Shown one piece after another: positions 22,386 to 32,804 of a stretch of DNA of 60,587 bases (its first letter is position 1; each line of letters opens with the position of its first letter). The DNA lies in contig JAULBX010025453.1 of the NCBI GenBank assembly GCA_032358255.1, positions 1 through 60,587 on the forward strand. The letters are read 5' to 3'. This DNA is from Heterotrichella gracilis. Lineage: Eukaryota > Sar > Xanthophyceae > Tribonematales > Xanthonemataceae. Made by a program: the position numbers and the translations under genes. Below the pieces are notes generated by a model, which was not told where the DNA came from, ran no database searches, and was given only the letters and a program-made list of their open reading frames with translations.

Positions 22386-25300
22386 ATGGCGCGTGAAGTC
22401 AAGCCTGCGGCGCAGCCTGCAAGCAGCCATGAGGTGGGTGGGGGGTGGGTGTGGTGGGGTGAGGTGTGGTGGGGGGAAGGGTTGCTGCCTGTCACGTTGT
22501 ATGGGGACGAACTCGCCGTGTGGCAGGCAGTCTGTCACAGGCAGGCTGCGCAGCTGGTGCCACTTGCACAGCAGGGTGTTTATTGGGGGACAACGCCTGC
22601 ACCTGCCTGGTCATGGGCGCACACACCCACACGGGGATGAGGCGTGGGATGAGGCGTGGCACGCCATGGTGGATCACAGATTGCATAAGTGCACTGGCTA
22701 CCATACTTTGCACCTATACAACATGCCCAGGAGCATTTTAGAACTCCACCCACCCCCTCCGCAGGGCACCACCACCACCGGCCGCACCCCAGGCCGACCC
22801 GAGCTGCCCACCCCCCTGCAGCCACCCCGCCAAGCAGCCATGCCCCCCGCCACCCTTCCCACCGGCCCCACCCCCAAGCCCCGCACCGAAGCACGTGTAA
22901 AGGGGAGCAAGGAGGAGCGGGAGAGGGTCAAGGCGGAGCGGGAGGCTGAGAAGGAGAAGCAGCGGTTGGAGAAGGAGGCTGAGAAGGAGAGGCAGCGGTT
23001 GGAGAAGGAGGCTGAGAAAGAGAAGCAGCGTGTGGAGAGGGAAGCGGAGAAGGAGCGGCAGCGCGTTGAGAGGGAGGCTGAGAAGGAGCGGCAGCGGGTG
23101 GAGAAAGAGGCTGAGAAGGAGAAGCAGCGGGTGGAGAAAGAGGCTGAGAAGGAGCGGGTGCGCGCCGAGAGGGAAGCTGAGAAGGAGAAGCAGCGGGTGG
23201 AGAAGGGCAAGCACAGTGAGGTGGGTGGGCCCATGGGCAGGTGCATGGCCCGCATGAGCAGCACAGCATTGCATCGCATTGCAGCAGCACATGAACCTCT
23301 GCACAGGCCCACGGGCGCACTGGCCCGTGTCCACACTGGTGGTGCATGCATCGGTGCAACATGACTCCCCTGTCGCATGCACATGTTCGTCCCTGCTGCA
23401 TACCTGCTGCTTGCCCTCCACCACCTTCCCAAATGCACAGGTCAAGAAGGCCGCCGATGTTGCTGGGTTTGGGTCAGCCAAGGTTCTGGACAACTCGCGC
23501 AACCTAATGATGGTAGGGGTGGGGGCGGCGGGAATTGTGTACGGGCCTGCATGCCATTCGGGGATCAGAATGCATGCGGTCTAAGACTGCAGGCCATGTG
23601 CGTGCTGCACAGCCAGGGCAGATGCCATGGTGTTCATGTGCTGGGCGGCAAATGCAGAGCCTCTGTTATAGCATTGGCCTCGAGATGCCTTCATGCTGAC
23701 ACCCTCGTTGCCCTGCAGAGCTTCTTCAAGGTCAAGCCCGTACAGGCAGCCACACCAGCAGGCAAAGCGCCAGCGGCTGTGCCTGATGCCGCCACGCCCC
23801 CTGCTGCCCCCGCCAGCGGCCCCAGCGCCTACCAGCAGCGGTTTCCACCTGCCCCCCCACACCTACGACAGCACAGCCAGCCGGCAGTTACATGTGGCGT
23901 GGATACAGCTATGGCTGCAGGGGGGGTGGACAGCGTGGCATGGTGGCAGGGGTTGGTCACAGAGTGGAAGGGCAGAGGGAGGAAGCGTGCTCCAGGCATC
24001 CCCCCCTCCTTTGCCCGGCGCAGCGACCCCTCATCTGCATTGCAGAAGTACCTGTCGGACCACTTTGGCGAGGGTTCCCACGACCCCGCAACCATGCCCC
24101 TCTGGCGCCGCAAGCTGCTGTGGTTCAGCTCAGACTCCAAGCGGCCGCAGTACTACGGGAGCTGGGCAAGGGAGAGGTGCGTGGTGTGGGGTGGGGTTGG
24201 GGTCATGTTGGCTCTGCAATGGCCTGCCATGCAGGCCATACAGTGGGCACAGACAAGCCCAAGTGTCTATGCCCATGGGTGCACACTTTCTTGTAGGCAT
24301 TGCCAACTTCCTCGCCTTTGCCTGCTCCCCCCTTTTGCAGCCGCCATGTTGGCGCCCGACGCCCCCTATGCCAAGACCCTGCCACCGACTATGAGGTGAT
24401 GAGTGATGAAGACTGGGAGGAGGAGCCGGAGGGGGAGAGCCTCTCGGTGAGTGCAGAGCGGGGGGGTGGGGATGCAAAGTAGGGGGCTAATAATTTGTTC
24501 ATGCACATACAGCTTGCACCAATGCTGCATGCGATGGCTCCTTAACCACATGGGGCGCTTAACAGACAGGGGGCCAAGGGTTGGGCTCCCGCGCATCCCA
24601 CCATGCACATACTTGCATGTGGCAGCAGTTGATGCCTCCCCTGCCCCCCTCTTCCAGGACCAGGATGACGAGGAGGAGGTTGCAATGGAGGAGTCTGAGG
24701 ACGAGGGTGGGTGGGTGGTGGATGACGGCTACTTGAGTGAAGACGAGGGGGTGCCCATGGAGGTGGAAGGGGAGGAGGAGGGGGCCAGCCAGGACACAGG
24801 TGCGGGGTGAATCTGGTTGCACCAGCCCTGCATGACACCACATGATGATTGAGGATCCATCACTGATGATTAATTCATGTCACATACTTGCTACCGCGCA
24901 AGCATTATTGCAAATTTTCCCGTAATTTTTTTGTTGAAAATCAAAATATGAGGGAGCAGAATTTCTAAATAATACCAGGAAGAAATAACATTTAAATTTG
25001 GCATATATTATTGCTTATAAATGGAATCTAAAAACCGCTGATCACGGTATGCGAAAGCAATTGAACGGCAATCAAACAAAACAGGGAATAAACATGTCGC
25101 TGACTGGCATCACATGGACCCACATGCACAATAAGCACTGGAAGCCTTACACCACTCTGCTGCAACAGGCACCCCCCCACTTGCCATTCCCACTGGCGCC
25201 GCGCCACATGCCGCGGGCGCAAGGGCGCTGGTGCAGTTTGAGGCCGCCCTGGTCCATGCGCGGCGTGCCAATCGTGCGCTGCTGCTTTGTGGCGGGCGGC

Positions 25301-26374
25301 GCATGCGGCTGGCACCCCCTGACAACACCTACACCTACATGCGGGGCGAGCCGGAGTGGCTGGAGGCATTCACGGTGCAGGTGCGGGGCGCGGAAACCCT
25401 TGGAAACTTGTGACAGGCGGAAGTCCATGTGAATTTGAACTGCTGGGCCTGCTGGGGTACATGTACATACATGGGCGCTCAGCCCCCAACAATGTTGTGT
25501 GCAGCATTTCCTGGCATAAATGCATGTTGCTGCAGGCACATGGGGCAGATGCGTCAGCCGCCACGTGCCACTTCCCCGCAGGTCCTGTCAGCGCAGCAGG
25601 TGACGCTTCCCGCAGATGACGCCATTGCCTCTGATGGCGAGGAGGTGGCCGGGGCACAAGGTGGTGGGGCCCCTGGCCGCCCCCCCGCCTCGGTGCAGCG
25701 CATGCCACAAGCAGAGGCCCTGGCGGCACTGGTGGAGTTGATCAAGAGCAACCCGCAGATAGGCAGTAGGGAGAAGGTGAGGGGATACAATAATAATTGG
25801 GGGGAAAGATTGCCTTTTGGTCTGATGAGACAGTGCTGTGGCAGCATTTGGCCTCTTCTCACTTGTGTTGAAGTGGCATGCACAACCCACTGGCGTTGTC
25901 TACTGCCCTGGCAACAATGTATGGTGCTCCCCTCCTCACCGGCCCCATCCTCACCCGCAGCTCATTTCCGCCTTTGTCGACTCCCTGCCGCCCCGCGCCG
26001 TGACCAAGAAGTGGGCAAGCGAGGCATTGCGCCAAGTGGCGCAGTACCGCAACAAAGCATGGGTGCCCATCGAGGCAGGGGCAGCAGGTAAGCGCGGTGT
26101 GAAGGAGTGGCACTGACGGCGCTTGTGCCTAGGGGCTGTGGTGCCGGGCATGTGGTTCCAGCTGTACTTGCATTGTGGTGGGCAGGGCTAGTTGTTGCCA
26201 CCAGCACATGTGTGTACATAGCGATGATGCGTGCTGTGTTGCTGCAGCGCCGCCAGCCCCCACACCCGCCACAGCGCACGCCGCCAGCCCCAAGGTGGCA
26301 CAGCAGGTGTCAGGGGAGGGGCATGGCACGAGCCAAGGGGAGACTGCATGTGGCGCAGCAACACACACGGGCAC

Positions 26375-26417
<43 letters not shown>

Positions 26418-28636
26418 GGCGCTGCGGGTCCAATGGACAAGTTCTTGAAAAAGGTAGGATTTTGGCAGTGTGAAAGCTTTTAAAGCTTGTAAAGCTTGTA
26501 ATACAGCTGTGGCTCATGGCAACACAGCCTGTGCGGGGTGTGCACTTCCATGGTGCGTTTGGCTGATGGGGTTTTTACCCTTTTTGCAGAGCCCTTCCGA
26601 GAAAAGTCAAGGCTCGCCAGTGGACCTGACCCTGTCCTCCTCCCTCACACACCATGGGGGCAGTGACACCACTTCGCCAGGAGAGAGGCTCAGCGACGGC
26701 TGTGCGCCATCCCACAACCCCTCCCCCTGCCAGGCCACCATGCTCACCCCGGGCCCCTCCAGCCGCCCCCGCACACAGGAGCTGGACCCCCAACCTGCAC
26801 CTTCCCCTGCCCGCCCCTGGCGCCGCCTGCAGGAGTACCTCACGTGTGGCGGGGCGCGGTCGGCGGATGGCGACAAGCTGTTTGATGCCTTTGACGACCA
26901 CTCACTTGCGGCGCACATGCCCGCCACACTGGTCACAGGTGCGATCACATGGACGCAATCACATGGATGCAATCACATGGGTGCCAACCACATGGGTGCC
27001 GTCACATGGGTGCACATGCCCTCGCTTGGCTGCCCTGGAAAGAGGTTTTCTTGGCCATCCTCATATGCGGTGCCTTATTCCACCTGCCGATGACCTCCCC
27101 GCTTACATGTCCTCCCCATGCCTCCCAGCCCTGATCAAGTGCATGGCCAGCGGCGAGTCCGATCCCGCACTGCGCACAAGCTGCGCCACCGCACTGGCTC
27201 ACGCCACGCGGGCAATGGCCATGGCGGAGGCGGCGCCACCCACGCCTGCAGTGTGGGCGCCCGTGCGCTGTGGCCCTGTGCCTGCCTGCCTGCATGAGCT
27301 GCTTGCTGAGCCAGGGCTGGAGGGCGCCCTAAGGGGGGGGCTGCTGGGGGACAACCAGGCGCTCACAAGGGCATCGGCCAAGCTGCTGGGTGCGTATGAG
27401 GGGGGCAGGCATGAGGTGGAAATACTGTTTACAAGGCCTCACTGCGCGCCGGGACGGGTGGAACCGCACACGAGATTTAGGTGCAGAAACACTGCAGCAT
27501 GGCATATGCCATAGGGGCCATGGTGGTCACACTACCAGTCCAGTGCATGTGCTCTGCCCTGCCCTCCCTCTCAACCCCCCCATCTGCTTTCCCAGGCGCC
27601 CTCCTGCAGCTTGACGTCACCCCTGCACCCACCTCGCCCTCAAGTGCTGCGGGACATGCGTGGGCGGGACAACAGGCGGTGGATGCATTCCGAACCCGCC
27701 TGGCTAACAACCCATCCTGGTGGCGCCTGGTGGCGGGGGCAATGCACGGCGCGCTGGGGTCTGACCCCGTGCTGTCTGCCTCGCTGGCTGCGGTGCTGCA
27801 CGCGCTGGTGGCCAAAGGATTTGGCGGGGCCATGCTGGAGGGCAATGCGCGGGAAGCGGTGCTGGATGCAGTGACTGCTGCCGCGGCGTCACAGACCAAG
27901 GTAAGGGTGCCAGGAGGGTTGGCGAATTGCATGTGTTCTGTGTGCAGTGGCGATGCCTGACAATGGTTGTTGATGCAGCAAGATGCGATGCACACACCCG
28001 TTCCTGCTGCACTATCACCCGATTGCATGCAGCCCCTCCCGCGCACTGTTTTCACCCTCAACTATGGCATGCAGGGTGCCCGCAAGTACGCCTTCATGTG
28101 CCTGGCGGGGCTGTGCGGAGGGGCACAAGCGGCAGAGGGGATGGCCCTTCATTTGGGAGGTGGGCCGGGGATGGGCACCCGCGGTTGCAAGCTGGCCCAG
28201 GGTGTGGTTGCCCTGCTCAAGGCGCTCCCCAACAACCCGGTGGCTAACAAGACAAAGCCAGTGGCGCTGCAGGTGGGGATGTGAGGTGGTGGGTGGTGGA
28301 CAGGGGGATGTGATGGTCCTAAATTGTGGTTGCTTCTAAGATAGCACTCACCAGACGGCACCTCACATGGAGGAACTGCACTGTATTACTCCTTTACTCC
28401 CCTGTCCCCCTTTGCTGTAGGTTGTGCATCAGCTGGTCAGCCACGAGTCCACAGGGTGGCGGGAGGCGCTGGCCAGTGCGGGTGCCACCACTCAGCCCCT
28501 GCCACAGCAGCTGGCCGCACTCAGGGATACGTTGCGATGGCTGGCGGGAGGGGAGGGGGTGCCGCAGGAGCTGGCGCAACTAGCAGGAGAGATTGTGAAG
28601 TATTGTGATGGGGAGGGGATGGAGATATGCGCTTGA
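22386..28636 (+). CDS. Chromatin assembly factor 1 large subunit (CAF-1 p150/FAS1-like)
   Basis: CAF-1 deposits H3-H4 on newly replicated DNA through PCNA. Exons: 22386-22433, 22765-23220, 23441-23512, 23719-~23893, 24024-24176, 24341-24446, 24658-24799, 25169-25380, 25582-25776, 25961-26087, 26248-26453, 26590-26938, 27129-27389, 27596-27900, 28075-28272 and 28421-28636, about 1070 residues. In order: a Lys/Glu/Arg (KER) helix (EAEKEKQRVEKEAEKE units, residues about 60-168), a PIP-like MMSFFKVKP, the CAF-1 A core (KLLWFSSDSKRPQYYGSW, then DYEVMSDEDWEEEPEGESLS and GGWVVDDGYLSEDEG), a winged-helix-like region, a polyglutamine tract, a second PIP-like PMDKFLKK with a SUMO-interaction-like VDLTL, and about 380 further residues of Ala/Leu-rich helices unlike the usual short C-terminus. 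One frame break sits at a C7 run (23852-23858). All later junctions fit in phase. ATG 22386 is chosen as start. Confidence 0.85.
24820..25130. other. AT-rich island in a CAF-1 intron
   Basis: The intron between exons 24658-24799 and 25169-25380 is mostly AT-rich, with runs such as cccgtaatttttttgttg, unlike the surrounding GC-rich introns. No gene seen. Confidence 0.5.
26376..26415 (+). repeat. CAG repeat encoding polyglutamine
   Basis: About 13 uninterrupted CAG codons in exon 26248-26453 of the CAF-1 gene, directly before the second PIP-like motif. It could vary in length between strains. Confidence 0.85.
26943..27014. repeat. Imperfect 14-15-bp tandem repeat in an intron
   Basis: Five units built on atcacatggatgca / ccacatgggtgcc occur just after the donor of exon 26590-26938 of the CAF-1 gene. 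The unit contains ACATGG, also frequent elsewhere in the window. Confidence 0.75.
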
Positions 28637-29849
28637 CCCGCCACCCCAAGCAGTGCTGGCATCTGGATCGCTGACGCGTCTGTGGCCTCACCTGGACGGG
28701 AGCTTGTGCGTAGAGGAGAGCCTGAACAGTCTGTGTTGCATCTGTCAGCCAACCAATAGTATGATACTCATAGTAGGGCAGCGGGGGAATGCATGCAGGT
28801 TGACAGGAGGCGGAGTTTGCAGGGTGCAAGGGCAGTGGGTGGTGCCTAAACATAGTTTCTAGCTAAACAATGACATTTTCACATTTGAATTTTATTGCAA
28901 CTTACTTCAATGCACAGTGATCATTGGTGCGGCACTGGGCAGCATGACAAACATCGCAGTCTGCCACGTGAAACATGTTTTAAATGGCACTACCACACTA
29001 GCAGTCACAGCCAGTCGACTGCTGGCTACGTACCTGACTTCAAGTTGTAACAGACTGAGTGTTCACATGTAATGTCAATTGAACACTGCATGCAGTAGCT
29101 CGTGAGCCAAATATTGACAAATTGTTACAACTCAGTAGGCTATTACAGTGCTGAGCCCGGCTGCAGCAGTCACTTGAACTTCAATTGACTGCAGTGTGAC
29201 ACTGCAGTCAATTGTCAATCATTGAACACTGCATGCAGCCCATGATTCATTCAGATCTTCGAAGCCCCCATGTACCACAGTGTCACTGGCAGTAAGTTAC
29301 ATTAACGTTAAACGTTAACAGTTGGCCAACTGCCGGCAAACGTCGTCACCACACGGTGTGCATAGACTTCACGTCTAATAGACGCATGGTGAGTCAATGA
29401 CTACTAATTAAGTTTAACATTGGTTATAACCATTGGCAAACCATTGACAGTGTCTGTAACAGTTGATGGTCTGACCATTAACTCGCCATGCGTTAACAAA
29501 ATGTTAATACAAATTCTATTTATAAACAATGTCGATGTACGTACTACACACAGGCTGAAATCAGCCGTGCTACGGTAAGCACTCTAGTTGGAGCAGCGCC
29601 GCAGCTTGAAGTACAAGACTTACTCATGGAGTCATAATTATGTTCAAGTGTTCAAGCCTCATTATGATATTGAGGTTCAAGCTGGCGCCAGCGCTAAATT
29701 TCAAAGCTGTGCCTAAAAACTGCAACAGGCTCCATTGATAATCAACCGCTCCGTAATAAAGTTCCCCCCTAGCAACTCATTTCATTATTAATCATTGAAT
29801 GAGAATTTTCACTCCGTACGAATACTCCCCCAATTACGCGTATGTGTCA
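28637..29849. other. Intergenic, AT-rich, rich in inverted repeats
   Basis: Between the convergent 3' ends of CAF-1 and DEG5. No open frame of interest. It contains a perfect 33-bp palindrome (29182-29214), two direct copies of attgaacactgcatgcag (near 29080 and 29221), and short GTTAAC-type palindromes near 29303-29320. Confidence 0.65.
29182..29214. repeat. Perfect 33-bp palindrome
   Basis: Arms of 16 bp (caattgactgcagtgt and its exact complement) around a single central G. It could form a strong hairpin or mark the end of a mobile-element remnant. No flanking target duplication was recognised. Confidence 0.9.
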
Positions 29850-31661
29850 TCACCTCACCCCCTTGCCCGATGCATTGCCCGTCACTATGAGCCGCGGCAC
29901 CACCTCACGCAGCATATCCACAGGGAGTGCAAAATTCACGCCACTGCCGCGACCCTGGGGGGAAGGGCAGGGGCGCATTAACAAGTGCTCAGCAACGGCA
30001 GTGCGATTCAGGACGTGCATGGGTGCATGCCCCAGGGAGGAGGCGCATGCAGGGAGGCACGCGCACACGTGGGGCACATGCAGACACTGCTCACGTCCAA
30101 GTTGCATACATGAGACCACCACAACGCACTGCCACTGTTCAGGCCAGATGATGCCCTGTTTGCAAAATGTGTCTCTTATGGTGCATGCCAAGCTTGGCCC
30201 TAGCATGCCATGCCAAGCAACTTTGGCCCAGCAGGTTCCCCACACATGGTGAAAACGCTCATGTAAATGGGTCAAAAAGGCAATGTGACGGAATAGCCCC
30301 GGTGACGGAATTGCCCCAGGCTCCTCGTATTGTATACATATATGCACGAGGTATGCTGGAAAAACATGCACGCGTGTGCTTGTCCCACCACCCAACCCTT
30401 TGCCCCCATGCTCCTTACCGTCCCGGTGCGTGTGAAGGTTGCTGTGTTCATACCAACCATGCGCCCAAACGAGTCAAGCAGGGGCCCACCCGAGTTGCCG
30501 CCGCTGATGGAGGCGTCGGTCTGAAACAAAGGGGGAAGGCCATGGGTGTCAAAGGCACCAGATTGGTCATGGCATGTGCTCATGTGGTACGTTCCTGATG
30601 GCAGGTCCGGATGTGCAGGCCTGGACTTGTGCAAGGGCATGCCCACATGGTGCCTGCCCAGTCACAAAGACAACCCCAACCCTTCCCCATCCCACCTGTA
30701 CCACTCCTGAGATGCGCTGGCCGGTGGGTGAGGGTATCGCCCGGTTTAGCCCGCTCACAACCCCCGCAGTCAGAGTGAGGGACAGGCCCGAGGGGTTGCC
30801 TATGGCGTACACCGACTGGCCCACGCGCAGGGGGGCGGAGGTGCCCAGTGGAATGGGTGACAGCAGGTGGGAAGGGGCATCCACCCGCAGCACTGCCACG
30901 TCGCGCGAAGCATCATAAGCCACAAGGGAGGTGGGGTACTGCTGGCGCTTGCCTCCTGGTAGCTCAAATTCCACCCGGGTCACCTGTGGCGGTGGTGGAG
31001 GAGGGCAGGGTGTGACGCCATGGCCATGGTGCCGATGGAGCCGGGTGCCAGTGATGCAAACCACTGCTACATGCCGCACAATTGGAGTGGCATGTGCCCA
31101 AGTGCCCAAGTGTCCTGCCCCAACAAAAGCACGCGGATTTGCCATGAACATGCCAAGTGGCAAAATCATAGTGTGCCATCATGCCCCACTGCAAAACACT
31201 ATAAGCGGTGTGCCATCCTTGCACCCCCCCACCTGCGCTCCGCTCCTGTCCTTTGCCAGCGCCGCCACGCAGTGGTAGTTGGTGATGATGTGGCCGTACT
31301 CGTCCCACACCACCCCGCTGCCCACGCCCTCCTCCACCTCCACGCCCCCAGACACTTTGAAGTCTGCCAGTGACACCACGCAGGGTGCGGCTAGGGCAAA
31401 CACGCGCGCCGCCACCTCCTCGTCCACTAGGGCGGCGGGGGCAGGGGGGGGTGAGGCCAGTAGGTGGAGCAGGGGCAGGGAGACAGCTGCGCTCACCAGC
31501 TGGCGGCGGGAGAGCACAGTGGGTGCAGGGCTGGTGTGGGGTGAGGAGGCGGCAGGGTGGAAGGGTGGTGGGCGTTTGGGCCTGTAGTGGGTGGTGGCCG
31601 GCGCCTGGCTGCTGCTGCGCGCTGTGCCTGCCTGTGCACCCCTGGACCAGGTGCCTGCCAT
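29850..31661 (-). CDS. DEG5: DEG5-type thylakoid-lumen serine protease
   Basis: Deg/HtrA protease without a PDZ domain, matching plant DEG5, which works with DEG8 in the thylakoid lumen in turnover of photodamaged D1. Exons 31661-31233, 30983-30696, 30520-30419 and 29954-29850, all phase 0, give 307 residues. The N-terminus is a chloroplast transit region followed by a twin-arginine lumen signal (SRRQLVSAAVSLPLLHLLAS, Arg52-Arg53) and an Ala-rich cleavage site. The catalytic triad is visible: His130 in NYHCV, Asp171 in SRDVAVLRV, Ser249 in GGNSGGPLLDS. The end, FTRTGTGRGSGVNFALPVD then VVPRLIVTGNA, is the DEG5 hallmark (in DEG8 a PDZ domain would follow). An in-frame ATG at 31754 would add 31 residues; 31661 is preferred because it leads straight into the transit peptide. 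Confidence 0.92.
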
Positions 31662-31754
31662 GGGTACGCTGGGGATGGGGTACGAGTGGGGGACTGGGTC
31701 GGTGCGTGAGCTGTCCCCACAAAGGGCTAGGCAAGTGTGTTCCACAAGTAGCAC

Positions 31755-32804
31755 CTGACTGCGGTTGCTGCGAGGTTTGCTAGCTGTTCCCTTCCTGTGT
31801 GCGCACGCAGAGCCAGGTGGGCAGGCAAGCGCAGGGGGAACACCGGTGCACTGAGAAACAATAGTTGTGTTTACAGAATGAGTGGCAGGGCATAATCTGC
31901 GTCGCTAGTCGACTGTACTGCCTGCATAGCTGGTTGGTGGCCAACGAGGAAGACATGCATGCACATGCGGGCGTGCATGCATGCATATGCACATCGCCAC
32001 AAGCGCACCTGAACTATTCGTGCCGTGTTGCGGTGCCAGGAACGTGCTGTCAACTTGCAGCGGCAGCAGCGGGTGTGGTTGGCTGCACTCGAGGACCACA
32101 CAGGCGGTCGGTGCAGATCGAGTGGTGGCAAGTGAAAGGTTACTAGGAGTATACCGAATCACAGGGTATACTGAGGAAAAAACGTCTGTGAGGTTGACGT
32201 TGAAAACTTGCCTACTGAATTATCTTTCTGAAGCACTCCCACGCAATACGTTGAAAACATGCCTACTGAATTATCTCTATGAAGCACTCCCACGCAATAC
32301 CAATCTTCTGTATGCCCCAGTAAATGCTACTATTATTCCAGCCTGCCCATTGCGTTAGTGAGTGCAATCTGAGTTGACAAAGTCATGCGGCTTCAGCTCC
32401 CAAGCTATCTAGAGAGCACCAAACCCTGGTCAGGGCTGAAATGAAAACAGCTGTTGTCTACAGTCTTTAGGAACTCCCCAACCCCACGGTGCAGCATGAA
32501 TACAAAAGTAGTGATGAGTTATGAAGTACCTAGTACAGAAAAAATGTGGTTGTGAGTAATAAACGAGTGTCACTGAAACTGACTGAACTGAAGGGTGTGG
32601 AATTTCATCGGCACGATGTCAGAGGACAAAGTGGTCAAGGTGGCAGCCACACACTTGCGAGAGGCGTTGACCACAAGGGACAGCTGCAGGCGGAGGCAAT
32701 GCCCGGTGGCCCCGCTGCACGACCCCTAGCAGGGGTGTGGCTGTAAGCAACACGATGTCAGTGGTGCCGCCAGAACAACAGACACCACCTGTGCTCCCCT
32801 ACTG
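31755..32804. other. Intergenic between DEG5 and the subtilase
   Basis: Both neighbours lie on the minus strand. The region has GCATGC-rich stretches near 31965-31990 and the 51-bp tandem duplication described separately. An open frame 31981-32358 (+) spans that duplication but has no known domain. Confidence 0.5.
32199..32300 (+). repeat. 51-bp tandem duplication (two copies)
   Basis: Copies 32199-32249 and 32250-32300 differ at three positions. The unit is 17 codons long and stays open in one plus frame (TLKTCLLNYLSEALPRN repeated). Two of the three differences are synonymous in that frame, which hints at, but does not show, coding. Confidence 0.85.
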
